Positions 47,609 to 57,201 of a stretch of 64,000 nucleotides of DNA are shown here, in pieces (position 1 is the stretch's first letter; every line of letters begins with the position of its first letter). This DNA comes from Flavobacterium sp. (lineage in GTDB: Bacteria; Bacteroidota; Bacteroidia; Flavobacteriales; Flavobacteriaceae). The notes beneath the pieces were generated by a model. The model made no database searches, was not told the DNA's origin, and saw only the letters and a list, made by a program, of their open reading frames with translations. The stretch is from the NCBI GenBank assembly GCA_016718345.1, contig JADKDN010000003.1, positions 124,001-188,000 of the forward strand. The letters are read 5' to 3'. The position numbers and the translations under genes are program-made.

Positions 47609-48592
47609 TTATCTTCTGCCACCACCAGAGGTTCGACCACCTCCGCCATTGTATCCTCCGCCATTGCCAGATGAACTTGGAGTGTAGGATCCAGAAGGTG
47701 TGTTGTTATAATTTCGGTTAGTATTGCTTTCTGTTCTTGGAGAGTATAGGTATTATTTCTGTTGGAATTATTTGTTGAATTTGGCGTGTAACTAGGTGCA
47801 GTCCGAGTAGGAGCGTTTTGATTTCTCTGATTATTGTAATTTTCAGTTCTGCCACTACTATTGTTGCCTCGGCTACCATTTCTTATAGTGTTAAAGTTAG
47901 TACTTCTGTTGGCACTTCCGTTAGAATATGTATTTCTGTTACCAATGTTATAATTGGCGTTTCTATTTCTTCCTGAGTTGTAATAATAGCTACCATTTGA
48001 ATATCTTCCATACAATCCGTCCCTTCTTCCGTTCGCATGATAATAATTGTTCCAACTATTTCCATACCAGCCATTCCATCCCCAGTTAGGACCGTACCAA
48101 TTATTCCAACCCCAGCCCCAATTTGGACCATACCAAGAGTTCCATCCCCAACCCCAATTAGGGCCGTACCATGAATTCCATCCCCAACCAATGTTCCAAT
48201 TCCAGTAATTGTTCCAAGAATTCCATCCCCAATTGGTATCGTAAACATTGATATTTACATTGCTAGAATTATTTCCCCAACCAGAATATCCTGATTCCGA
48301 ATTTTGTTTGAGTATCACTATAATTTGATCTGTAATTTTCAACATCAGTAAATGTTTCAACTCCTTCATTATTGTTTTGAAGAGAACCGAAATACTCTTT
48401 ATATTGATTATTTTGTTGGCTTACTTGTGGATTTTGATTGTTGTTTTGTGGTTTATCGACATCACCATAAATCCCATCTCGGTCATAATAAGAACTATTT
48501 TGATACGAACCACAAGAACTGGCAGTAATAGCCATAAATCCCAATAATGAGTAAATGGAAATTTTTTTCAAAGAAAAATAATAAGTTTTCAT
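47609..48592 (-). CDS. Trp/Gly/Asn-rich repeat lipoprotein (two frameshifts)
   Basis: It begins MKTYYFSLKKISIYSLLGF with lipobox ITASSC, so lipidation is likely. After YKEYFGSLQNNNEGVETFTD the frame shifts near 48300. It continues QNSESGYSGWGNNSSNVNIN, then a low-complexity core built of WGWGWNSWYGPN-type units, then an Asn/Arg/Ser-rich tail. A second shift lies near 47745, after which it ends GGGYNGGGGRTSGGGRR at 47609. It is about 327 residues. The Tyr/Trp/Gly composition suggests a surface-exposed adhesive or phase-forming protein, which is inference. The start at 48592 is preferred over 48643 because the signal peptide begins there. Confidence 0.7.
48066..48190 (-). repeat. 36-bp tandem repeat encoding WGWGWNSWYGPN units
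   Basis: The signature GGnCCnTACCA recurs at 48089, 48125 and 48161, exactly 36 bases apart; shorter variants flank them. Confidence 0.8.
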
Positions 48593-48691
48593 ATCTAGGG
48601 TATTTTTATTGTCGGACATTACAAAATTAGTTAGTTTTGCCAAACTATTTAGTTAAAATAAGTTAAACAATTTTTGTGCCAAACTAATAAT

Positions 48692-50168
48692 ATGAGTAAG
48701 AACCTTACTACAAGATCAGAAGATTATTCAAAGTGGTATAACGAGCTAGTTGTCAAAGCAGATCTTGCTGAAAACTCTGGCGTTAGAGGATGTATGGTAA
48801 TCAAACCATACGGATATGCCATATGGGAAAAAATGCAAGCAGAGTTGGATAGAATGTTCAAAGAAACAGGGCACAGTAATGCTTATTTTCCACTTTTTGT
48901 ACCTAAAAGCATGTTTGAAGCTGAAGAGAAGAATGCTGAAGGTTTTGCTAAAGAATGTGCAATTGTTACGCATTATAGATTAAAAAATGATCCTGATAAA
49001 CCCGGAAAGTTAATGGTTGATCCAAATGCCAAACTAGAAGAAGAACTTATCGTTCGTCCTACGAGTGAAGCCATTATATGGAGTACCTATAAAGGTTGGG
49101 TTCAATCGTATAGAGATTTACCATTATTAATTAATCAATGGGCAAATGTTGTTAGATGGGAAATGAGAACACGTTTGTTTCTTCGTACAGCCGAATTTTT
49201 ATGGCAAGAAGGGCATACCGCTCATGCTACCAAAGAAGAAGCTGTTGAAGAATCTGAAAAAATGATGAACGTTTATGCTCATTTCGTTCAAAATTTTATG
49301 GCGATTCCGGTTATCAAAGGTTTGAAGACAGAAACAGAACGTTTTGCGGGGGCAGAGGAAACCTATTGTATCGAAGCTTTGATGCAAGATGGGAAAGCGT
49401 TACAAGCGGGAACTTCACATTTTTTAGGTCAAAATTTTGCAAAAGCATTTGATGTAAAGTTTGCTAATCAAGAAGGCAAACAAGAACACGTTTGGGGAAC
49501 TTCATGGGGAGTTTCAACTCGTTTGATGGGAGCATTAGTAATGACGCATTCCGATGATAATGGTTTGGTTTACCTCCAAATTTAGCACCAATACAAGTTG
49601 TGATTGTACCTATATACAAGAGCGAGGAAGAATTGACTGCAATACTAAGGTAGTAGAAGATTTGGTGAATCAATTTAAAAAGCTGAGAATTACTGTTAAA
49701 TTTGATAATAGAACTACTCAAAAACCAGGATTCAAATTTGCTGAATGGGAATTAAAAGGGGTTCCTGTTCGAATAGCTGTTGGTCCAAAAGATTTAGAAA
49801 ACGGAACTTTCGAAGTAGCAAGAAGAGATACATTATCCAAGGAAGTTGTTTCTAAAGATGGAATTGTAAATTATATTAACAGTTTGCTAGAAACAATCCA
49901 AAGTGATTTATTTAATAGAGCACTACAATACAGAGATACACATATTACAGAAGTAAATAGTTTTGATGAATTCAAAGATATTTTAGAAAATAAGACAGGA
50001 TTTATCTCAGCGCACTGGGATGGTACTCCAGAAACAGAAGAAAAAATAAAGGAGTTGACCAAAGCAACTATACGTTGTATCCCTTTGAATGGGGTAAAAG
50101 AAGAAGGAAAATGTATTTTTTCTGGAGCGAAATCTACTGGTAGAGTGCTGTTTGCAAAGGCATATTAA
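48692..50168 (+). CDS. proS: prolyl-tRNA synthetase, archaeal/eukaryotic type (two frameshifts)
   Basis: A class II synthetase lacking the editing domain, as in most Bacteroidota. It starts MSKNLTTRSEDYSKWYNEL, then VIKPYGYAIWEKMQAELDRM, LIVRPTSEAIIWSTYKGWVQ, RTAEFLWQEGHTAH, CIEALMQDGKALQAGTSHFL and HVWGTSWGVSTRLMGAL. A T is lost near 49574, after GLV, where LPPNLAPIQVVIVP should follow; a second base is lost near 49646. The C-terminal part has FAEWELKGVPVRIAVGPKDL and ends SGAKSTGRVLFAKAY. About 492 residues. Being essential, it argues that the shifts are not real. Confidence 0.95.
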
Positions 50169-50196
50169 AAAAATATAAAAAAAAATACGTCTACTA

Positions 50197-50226
50197 TTGT
50201 ACGAATAAAAAATAGTTGTATTTTTG
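50197..50226 (+). promoter_or_regulatory. promoter of the tRNA-Glu pair and rpsT
   Basis: TTG (50197-50199), a 19-base spacer and TATTTTTG (50219-50226) lie just ahead of the first tRNA. Confidence 0.5.
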
Positions 50227-50246
50227 CATCCGCATTACAGAAGTAT

Positions 50247-50318
50247 GGCCCGTTCGTCTATCGGTTAGGACGCCAGGTTTTCATCCTGGTAAGAGGGGTT
50301 CGACTCCCCTACGGGCTA
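50247..50318 (+). tRNA. tRNA-Glu (TTC), copy 1
   Basis: A 72-base cloverleaf. The acceptor stem GGCCCGT pairs with ACGGGCT; the anticodon stem CCAGG/CCTGG holds the loop TTTTCAT, anticodon TTC. The T arm is GGGG-TTCGACT-CCCC. CCA is not encoded. Confidence 0.95.
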
Positions 50319-50364
50319 CAACAATTCAATTTTTATTGAATTTCATAACAACTAGAAGAATAAT

Positions 50365-50436
50365 GGTCCGTTCGTCTAGGGGTTAGGACGCCAGGTTTTC
50401 ATCCTGGTAACAGGGGTTCGATTCCCCTACGGACTA
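50365..50436 (+). tRNA. tRNA-Glu (TTC), copy 2
   Basis: A 72-base cloverleaf with acceptor GGTCCGT/ACGGACT and the same anticodon arm and TTC anticodon. It differs from copy 1 in the D loop, the T loop, and in one compensated acceptor base pair. Confidence 0.95.
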
Positions 50437-50462
50437 CAAATTAAAATTAAGAAAAAAATAAA

Positions 50463-50714
50463 ATGGCAAATCATAAGTCGGCATTAAAGAGAATTAGAAG
50501 TAACGAAAAGAAAAGAGTATTAAATCGTTATCAACATAAAACTACTCGTAATGCAATTAAAGCGTTACGATTAGCTACTGACAAATCAGATGCTTCAAGC
50601 AAATTATCAAGCGTGATTTCTATGATTGATAAATTAGCTAAGAAAAATATTATCCACGATAATAAAGCTTCTAATTTGAAATCTAAATTAACAAAACACG
50701 TTGCTAAATTGTAA
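50463..50714 (+). CDS. rpsT: 30S ribosomal protein S20
   Basis: 83 residues, lysine and arginine rich: MANHKSALKRIRSNEKKRVL, NRYQHKTTRNAIKAL, and IHDNKASNLKSKLTKHVAKL. It matches bS20 in length and helical pattern. It lies 26 bases after the second tRNA-Glu and may be co-transcribed with the tRNAs. Confidence 0.96.
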   Translation: MANHKSALKRIRSNEKKRVLNRYQHKTTRNAIKALRLATDKSDASSKLSSVISMIDKLAKKNIIHDNKASNLKSKLTKHVAKL

Positions 50715-50741
50715 GTAATTTTACAATCAGTTATATATAAA

Positions 50742-50771
50742 AAAAAACTCTCCAATTTGGAGAGTTTTTTG
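50742..50771. terminator. bidirectional terminator between rpsT and the response regulator
   Basis: AACTCTCC and GGAGAGTT around AATTT, with A and T runs on either side. Confidence 0.85.
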
Positions 50772-50773
50772 TT

Positions 50774-51184
50774 TTAAAGCCTTTCCTTTAAATTTTCTAC
50801 TATTTCCTTTGTAATAGGTTTTGAAAGAAAGTCAAGTACCATTGGGTAGGTTTTAGATTTCTCAATATCGTTAGGGTCAATAGTTGATGAAAGTACTATT
50901 ACCTTTGTGTTTTTGAATGCAGACGTATATTCTTCTTTTGAAAAATGGTCCAAAAATTCCCAACCATCCATTACCGGCATATTCAAATCAAGAAATACTA
51001 GCGAAGGATACTTTTTAATTTCAGCACCTAAATTATTGAGTTTTAAATCATCAAAATAATTTAAAGCTTCTTCTCCATTTTGAGCTGTAATTATTTCTGA
51101 AGCAAAAGAAGATTTTGCAATCACCATTTTGCAAAGCATCAGGGTAATTGGGTCATCATCAACACATAAAATTAAGTCCAGCAT
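50774..51184 (-). CDS. single-domain response regulator
   Basis: 136 residues of receiver domain: LDLILCVDDDPITLMLCKMV, SLVFLDLNMPVMDGWEFLDH with the phosphoacceptor Asp, and FLSKPITKEIVENL. There is no output domain, so it works as a phosphorylation relay or through protein binding. It follows the PAS kinase gene by 4 bases and is probably its partner. The terminator hairpin overlaps its 3' end. Confidence 0.93.
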   Translation of the reverse strand: MLDLILCVDDDPITLMLCKMVIAKSSFASEIITAQNGEEALNYFDDLKLNNLGAEIKKYPSLVFLDLNMPVMDGWEFLDHFSKEEYTSAFKNTKVIVLSSTIDPNDIEKSKTYPMVLDFLSKPITKEIVENLKERL

Positions 51185-51188
51185 TCTA

Positions 51189-52902
51189 TTATTTTTTAAA
51201 TGTTATAGTAAAGGTGGTACCTTTATCTACTTCGCTTTCTACGTTTATTGTTCCTCCCATAGATTCTACTTGAGATTTTACTAGATATAAACCCAAGCCC
51301 TTACTATCAGGATGATTATGAAATCGTTGATAGAGTCCAAAAATTTTGTCTCCATTTCTTTCTAAATCTATTCCAATACCATTGTCCTTGAAGATTAAGA
51401 TGATATTTTCTCCTACTTCTTTTGACGACACAAATACTCTAAGCGTTCTTTTAGGAGATCTGTATTTTATAGCATTAGTAAACAAATTTAGTAAAATACT
51501 TTCAAGATATGCTCTATTAATGTTCAATATGGTAACTTTTTCAAGCTCAATTTTTAAAATAGGTTTGTGCAAACTAATTAAAAAACTTAATTGATTGAAT
51601 ACATTTTCAAAAACATCTTTTATAAGTACTTCTTCTTTTTGAATGGATGGGTTGTCTTTAATGATGACTACTTTCACCAAATCATTGATGGTTTCATTCA
51701 ACAAATGAGTGGACTTTGAAAAACCGTTCAAAATTTCTTTAAGTTCAGGATTATCGACAGGAATTTCTTCAATTAAGTTTAACAAACCAGTCAAATTGGA
51801 TAAAGGTGCTCTTAGATTGTGAGAAGTTATATAGGAAAATTGTTTTAAATCCTTGTTGTTTTGTGTCAACTCCCGAATCAATTGTTCCTTTTCTTTTTCT
51901 CTCTTTTTTTTCCTCCGTAATATCTCTTTGTATAGAAATCCAATGCGAATGCTCTCCTTCTTTATTCGTAATTGGAATCATAGAAAAATTAACCCAATAT
52001 TCCTCACCGTTTTTAGTATGGTTTAACGTTTCAAATTTAAATTCTTCTTTTCCTTTAAGGGCTTTTGATAAATTACTTAATTGATTTTCAACCGATTTTC
52101 TACCCATAAAAACCGTTGGCGTTTTGCCAATAACTTCGTTAGATTTATAACCAGTCATAGTGGTAAAAGCAGGATTTACGAAAACTATTTTAGGTACTGT
52201 TCGATGTGATTTTTCAGATTCGGTGATAATTACAGCATCTTTAGTTTGTGTAATAACGGTTTCCAGAAGTTTAAGTCTTTGTTCTTCTTCTTTTTGTTTG
52301 GTAACATCTTGAATTGTACCTATCATTCGGATGACGTTCCCATTTTCATCCTTAACTAAAAATCCTCTATCGAAAACATATTTGTAAGTTCCGTCTGCAC
52401 ATTTAAAACGGTATTGATCTTTTGCCATTTTCCGTCTTTTGTTCAATAAACGAATACAGTTTTATCGACATTTTGATGCTGTCTTCTGGATGAATTCTGT
52501 CAAACCACCATTTAGATGTTTTCCTACATCTTCTCTATTGTAACCAAAAACATCCTGAATTCCTTTGTTCCAAACAAAATCATCTTCTTGAATTTTCCAG
52601 TCCCAGATGGTATCACTAGTAGCTTTTGCAACGATGTCATAACGTTCATTGGATTCTCTAATTTCATCATTACTTTTTTGTAGTGATTCGAATATTTTGT
52701 TGTTGCGACGATCGTTTTTTGTAAGGACATATTTAAAAATGATACCAGCCAAAAAGATAAAACCAATATCTTTCATGAAACCATAATAGAGCAAATCGGG
52801 TTGTGAAGGGAAAATTTTGCTTAAAAGTAAATAGCTTGCGATTGCAAGAGATGCATAAAAAAGTACGAAAAGTAATGTTATTTTGGTCGATTTATTTTTC
52901 AT
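51189..52902 (-). CDS. PAS-domain sensor histidine kinase (two frameshifts)
   Basis: Membrane-anchored by two helices (LLFVLFYASLAIASYLL and FMKDIGFIFLAGIIFKYV). The first PAS domain (YDIVAKATSDTIWDWKIQED) runs into a break near 52490. It resumes with PAC sequence YRFKCADGTYKYVFDRGFLV. A second PAS follows (FVNPAFTTMTGYKSNEVIGK). The frame breaks again near 51905, then the kinase core is FSYITSHNLRAPLSNLTGLL with the His, an ATPase domain with NLFTNAIKYRSPKRTLRVFV and GLGLYLVKSQVESMGGTINV. The total is about 570 residues. It pairs with the adjacent response regulator. The ligand is unknown. Confidence 0.9.
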
Positions 52903-53037
52903 TACTCAAATATAAAAAAATATTGTACATTTTTGAGCGATACCTTTAAAGTTATTTAATTAATTAACAAAATCCATAGCTTAAGTTACTAAACTGCAAC
53001 TAATAAGCCCAAAGGTTTTTTATATCGAAATAAAGTG

Positions 53038-53045
53038 TACCTTTG
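53038..53045 (+). promoter_or_regulatory. -7 element of typA
   Basis: TACCTTTG matches TAnnTTTG and is 19 bases upstream of the ATG. Confidence 0.5.
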
Positions 53046-53064
53046 CACCCATTAAAAATCACAG

Positions 53065-54861
53065 ATGGAATCTATCAGAAACATTGCAATTATTGCCCAC
53101 GTTGACCACGGTAAGACTACTTTGGTTGATAAAATTATGTACCATTGTCAACTTTTCCGTGACAACGAAAACACAGGAGACTTAATCCTTGATAACAACG
53201 ATTTAGAGCGCGAAAGAGGAATTACCATTACTTCTAAAAACGTTTCGGTTGTATACAAAGGAACAAAAATCAATATTATTGACACTCCTGGTCACGCCGA
53301 TTTTGGTGGAGAAGTAGAGCGTGTATTGAATATGGCTGATGGTGTATGTCTTTTGGTCGATGCTTTTGAAGGACCAATGCCTCAAACGCGTTTTGTATTG
53401 CAAAAAGCACTAGATTTAGGATTGAAACCTTGCGTGGTTATTAATAAAGTAGATAAAGAAAACTGTACTCCTGAAGAAGTTCACGAGAAAGTTTTTGACT
53501 TAATGTTTGAATTAGGTGCAGAAGAATGGCAGTTGGATTTTCCAACAGTTTATGGTTCTGCTAAAAACAATTGGATGTCAGATGATTGGAAAAATCAGAC
53601 TCAAAACATTGAGCCCCTGCTAGACATGGTTATTAACAATGTTCCAGCTCCTAAAGTATCTGAAGGAACTCCTCAAATGTTAATTACCTCTTTAGATTTC
53701 TCTTCATTCACTGGTCGTATTGCGATTGGTCGTTTAGAAAGAGGAGTTTTAAAAGAAGGAATGCCAATTTCTTTGGTAAAAAGAGACGGTAAAATTATAA
53801 AATCAAGAATTAAAGAATTACACACTTTTGAAGGTCTAGGACGTAAAAAAGTAGCAGAGGTAATTGCTGGAGATATTTGTGCGATTGTAGGAGTTGAAGG
53901 TTTTGAAATTGGTGACACTATCTCTGATTATGAAAACCCTGAAGGATTAGCATCTATTGCCATTGATGAGCCAACAATGAGTATGTTATTTACTATCAAT
54001 GACTCTCCTTTCTTTGGAAAAGAAGGTAAGTTCGTTACTTCTCGTCATATTAGAGACCGTTTGACAAAAGAATTAGAAAAAAACTTAGCTATGAAGTTAG
54101 GCGAAACGGATTCTGCTGATAAATTCATGGTTTTTGGTCGAGGAGTATTGCACCTGTCTGTTCTTATTGAAACGATGAGAAGAGAAGGGTATGAATTGCA
54201 AATTGGTCAACCACAGGTTATTATTAAAGAAATTGATGGTAAAAAATGTGAGCCAATTGAGGAATTAACAATCGATTTACCAGAATCACTTTCAGGAAGA
54301 GCAGTTGAATTCGTTACTATCCGTAAAGGAGAAATGTTGAGTATGGAAACGAAAGGTGACCGTATGATTGTAAAATTTAATATTCCATCTCGTGGAATTA
54401 TTGGATTGCGTAATCAATTGCTTACCGCTACAGCAGGTGAAGCTATTATGGCACACCGTTTTATAGGATATGAGCCATACAAAGGTGAAATTTCAGGACG
54501 TAACAAAGGTTCATTGATTTCTATGGAAAAAGGAAAAGCTATTCCGTATTCTATTGATAAATTGCAAGATCGTGGTAAGTTTTTTGTTGAACCAAATGCT
54601 GAAATATACGAAGGTCAAGTTATTGGTGAAAACTCTCGTGGAGATGATATGTGTGTAAACGTTACTAAAGAGAAAAAACAATCTAACGTTCGTTCGTCTG
54701 GAAATGATGATAAAGCTAGAATTATTCCACCAATTATTTTCTCTCTGGAAGAAGCATTAGAATACATTCAAAAAGATGAATATGTTGAGGTTACGCCAAA
54801 ATCGATTCGTTTGAGAAAAATATATTTGACTGAAACGGATAGAAAGAGATTTAAAATCTAA
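53065..54861 (+). CDS. typA: translational GTPase TypA/BipA, full-length copy
   Basis: A 598-residue ribosome-associated GTPase involved in ribosome biogenesis and stress. It has AHVDHGKTTLVDKIMYHC (P loop), ERERGITITSKNVS (switch I), DTPGHADFGGEVERVLNMAD, NKVDKENC, domain II from about residue 200, and the C-terminal domains with FNIPSRGIIGLRNQLLTATA and KGSLISMEKGKAIPYSIDKL. It is intact. From codon 152 to the end, and on through its terminator, its sequence is repeated in diverged form at 55748-57200. Confidence 0.97.
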   Translation: MESIRNIAIIAHVDHGKTTLVDKIMYHCQLFRDNENTGDLILDNNDLERERGITITSKNVSVVYKGTKINIIDTPGHADFGGEVERVLNMADGVCLLVDAFEGPMPQTRFVLQKALDLGLKPCVVINKVDKENCTPEEVHEKVFDLMFELGAEEWQLDFPTVYGSAKNNWMSDDWKNQTQNIEPLLDMVINNVPAPKVSEGTPQMLITSLDFSSFTGRIAIGRLERGVLKEGMPISLVKRDGKIIKSRIKELHTFEGLGRKKVAEVIAGDICAIVGVEGFEIGDTISDYENPEGLASIAIDEPTMSMLFTINDSPFFGKEGKFVTSRHIRDRLTKELEKNLAMKLGETDSADKFMVFGRGVLHLSVLIETMRREGYELQIGQPQVIIKEIDGKKCEPIEELTIDLPESLSGRAVEFVTIRKGEMLSMETKGDRMIVKFNIPSRGIIGLRNQLLTATAGEAIMAHRFIGYEPYKGEISGRNKGSLISMEKGKAIPYSIDKLQDRGKFFVEPNAEIYEGQVIGENSRGDDMCVNVTKEKKQSNVRSSGNDDKARIIPPIIFSLEEALEYIQKDEYVEVTPKSIRLRKIYLTETDRKRFKI

Positions 54862-54881
54862 GGTTTAGTTTTTATAGGTAC

Positions 54882-54913
54882 AAAAAACCACTAATGAAAG
54901 TTAGTGGTTTTTT
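54882..54913 (+). terminator. terminator after typA copy 1
   Basis: AAAAAACCACTAA and TTAGTGGTTTTTT form a 13-bp stem. Confidence 0.85.
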
Positions 54914-54988
54914 GTTTATATAATGTGTCGTTACAATTCTTGGTGAAGATGCTAGAACTCAGAGTTGAGGATTTTGCGGAGCTATTAT

Positions 54989-55318
54989 TTACATTAGCTT
55001 TTCAATTTCAGTTTTTAAAGGTTTCAAATGCTTACTTATAATGACCCAAACCATTGAATTGTCTAGACTATCATAAGCATGAACCAATCTATTTCTAAAA
55101 CTGATGATTTGTTTATCGTTTTCAATCTTGATTTCGGGTTCTAGTTTTTTGAATTGGTTTAATGCTTCACCAATGATTGCTAATTGTCGTTCAACAGCAC
55201 TTTGAGTTTTTCGATCTCTATCATATAAGTTGAAATCCTTATCATCAACAATAAATTCTTCAATCAATTCAATCGCCATTAAAATATCAGAAAGATACTT
55301 TTTGCTCTTTTCCGTCAT
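54989..55318 (-). CDS. hepT: HepT-like HEPN-domain toxin (DUF86)
   Basis: 109 residues. The helical HEPN fold with RNRLVHAYDSLDNSMVW carries the RX4H catalytic motif of this ribonuclease-type toxin. It overlaps the MntA frame by 32 bases, the usual arrangement. MntA in this system typically neutralises HepT by nucleotidylation. The module sits between the two typA copies. Both partners look intact, unlike much of the window. Confidence 0.88.
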   Translation of the reverse strand: MTEKSKKYLSDILMAIELIEEFIVDDKDFNLYDRDRKTQSAVERQLAIIGEALNQFKKLEPEIKIENDKQIISFRNRLVHAYDSLDNSMVWVIISKHLKPLKTEIEKLM

Positions 55319-55622
55319 AGATTACTATTTTTGATGAATCAATACTTTTTCTGAGAATAGGATTTCTGATGGACGAATTTGTCAATAAATCAACTTTTCT
55401 TTGGAAGAAACTTTCAAATTTATCCCATAAATCCAATAGGTTTTCACCTCTTTTAATTGGATCTTTTGTTTTGAGTTCAACAAGTAAATCAATATCACTT
55501 GATTCTTCTTTGAATTTATCATTTGTAGAAGACCCAAAAGCATACAAAACCTCCACATCGTGACTTTTGCACAATGCTATAAACTCATTTGGGTTGATTT
55601 TTATAGAGTCTTTTAGATTCAT
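55287..55622 (-). CDS. mntA: MntA-like minimal nucleotidyltransferase antitoxin
   Basis: 111 residues with YAFGSSTNDKFKEESSDIDL and then LVELKTKDPIKRGENLLDLW. The GS...SDIDL nucleotidyltransferase signature identifies the antitoxin of HepT/MntA pairs. It is the upstream, first-translated gene. Its 5' end is close to a direct repeat that leads into the truncated typA copy. Confidence 0.88.
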   Translation of the reverse strand: MNLKDSIKINPNEFIALCKSHDVEVLYAFGSSTNDKFKEESSDIDLLVELKTKDPIKRGENLLDLWDKFESFFQRKVDLLTNSSIRNPILRKSIDSSKIVIYDGKEQKVSF

Positions 55623-55680
55623 TTTGCTAAGGTATGAATTTTTAGTTATTGTCGTTAGTGTGTTTTTACTTTCTGTTTAC

Positions 55681-55747
55681 TTTGTGTAGCTTGTTTTGGG
55701 TTTATGTCCTCTTTGTGGGCACGGATTACAAATCCGCGCTATCGGGT
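55681..55747 (+). repeat. direct repeat A at the left edge of typA copy 2
   Basis: TTTGTGTAGCTTGTTTTGGG followed by GCACGGATTACAAATCCGCG and CTATCGGGT. A near copy is at 57202-57265. The CGGATTACAAATCCG core is a palindrome. Read as protein it yields GTDYKSALSG, a sequence that appears in many spurious Bacteroidota ORFs. Confidence 0.8.
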
Positions 55748-57089
55748 GCAGAAGAATGGCAGTTGGATTTTCCAACAGTTTATGGTTCAGCTAAAAACAA
55801 TTGGATGTCAGATGATTGGAAAAATCAAACTCAAAACATCGAGCCCTTGTTAGACATGGTTATCAACAATGTTCCCGCTCCTAAAGTTTCTGAAGGAACA
55901 CCACAAATGTTAATCACTTCTTTAGATTTCTCTTCTTTTACAGGGCGTATCGCTATTGGTCGTTTAGAAAGAGGTGTTCTTAAAGAAGGAATGCCAATTT
56001 CTTTGGTAAAAAGAGACGGTAAAATTATAAAATCAAGAATTAAAGAATTACACACTTTTGAAGGTCTTGGACGTAAAAAAGTATCAGAAGTAATTGCAGG
56101 TGATATTTGTGCGATTGTTGGAGTAGAAGGTTTTGAAATTGGTGATACTATTGCTGATTTTGAAAATCCAGAAGCTTTGCAAACTATTGCCATTGACGAG
56201 CCAACCATGAGTATGTTGTTTACTATAAATGATTCGCCTTTCTTTGGTAAAGAAGGGAAATTCGTGACTTCTAGACACATTAAAGATAGATTGTCAAAAG
56301 AATTAGAGAAGAACCTTGCTTTGAAAGTGGGCGACACCGACTCTGCCGATAAATTTATGGTTTTTGGTCGTGGTGTATTGCACTTGTCTGTTCTTATTGA
56401 AACCATGAGACGTGAAGGCTACGAACTTCAAATTGGTCAACCACAAGTTATTATCAAAGAAATTGATGGTAAAAAATGTGAGCCAATCGAGGAATTAACC
56501 ATCGATTTACCAGAAAATGTTTCGGGTAGAGCAGTAGAGTTTGTTACCATCCGTAAAGGTGAAATGTTGAGTATGGAAGGGAAAGGCGACAGAATGATTA
56601 TTAAATTCAATATTCCATCGTGGAATTATTGGTTTGAGAAACCAATTGTTGACTGCCACAGCTGGTGAGGCTATTATGGCGCACCGTTTTATAGGATACG
56701 AACCGTACAAAGGTGAAATTCCAGGAAGAAATAACGGTTCGTTAATTTCTATGGAAAATGGTAAAGCAATTCCGTATTCTATTGATAAATTGCAAGATAG
56801 AGGTAAATTCTTTGTTGATCCTAACGAAGATATTTATGAAGGACAAGTTATTGGTGAAAACACCCGTAGCGATGATATGACGGTAAACGTTACCAAAACG
56901 AAAAAACTATCAAACGTTCGTTCCTCTGGAGCTGATGATAAAGCTAGAATTATTCCTGCTATCAAATTTTCTCTGGAAGAAGCATTAGAATACATTCAAA
57001 AAGACGAGTACGTTGAGGTTACACCTAAGTCGTTGCGTTTGCGTAAAATTTATTTGAATGAAAATGATAGAAAAAGATTTAAAATCTAA
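55748..57089 (+). pseudogene. 5'-truncated second copy of typA (one 2-bp deletion)
   Basis: It starts abruptly inside the gene (GAEEWQLDFPTVYGSAKNNW, equal to residues from about 151 of TypA) directly after repeat A. It runs to the normal C-terminus ENDRKRFKI at 57089 and past the terminator. The GTPase domain is missing. Differences from copy 1 are mostly silent, with a few amino-acid changes (IADFENPEAL versus ISDYENPEGL), and are scattered with long identical stretches. One 2-base deletion near 56619 (where NIPSRGIIG should be read) shifts the frame. It has no start codon of its own. It is therefore not a functional GTPase. Confidence 0.85.
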
Positions 57090-57110
57090 GTTTTAGTTTT
57101 ATAGATACAG

Positions 57111-57141
57111 AAAACCACTAACTGCTGTTAGTGGTTTTTTT
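57111..57141 (+). terminator. terminator after typA copy 2
   Basis: AAAACCACTAAC and GTTAGTGGTTTT, the counterpart of the hairpin after copy 1 with a changed loop. Confidence 0.8.
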
Positions 57142-57201
57142 GTTTATAGAGATGTGTCGTTACAAGTCTTGGTGAAGATGCTAGAGCTTAAAGTTGGTGA
57201 T

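Noticed and set aside
48066..48190. CRISPR-like array
   Set aside because: The 36-bp periodic sequence has no unique spacers; it is a coding tandem repeat in a lipoprotein. No cas genes are in the window.
55649..56668. ORF beginning before typA copy 2 as a novel 339-residue protein
   Set aside because: Its first 33 residues are read from upstream sequence and repeat A; the rest is the truncated typA copy. It is a chance fusion without a ribosome binding site or family start.
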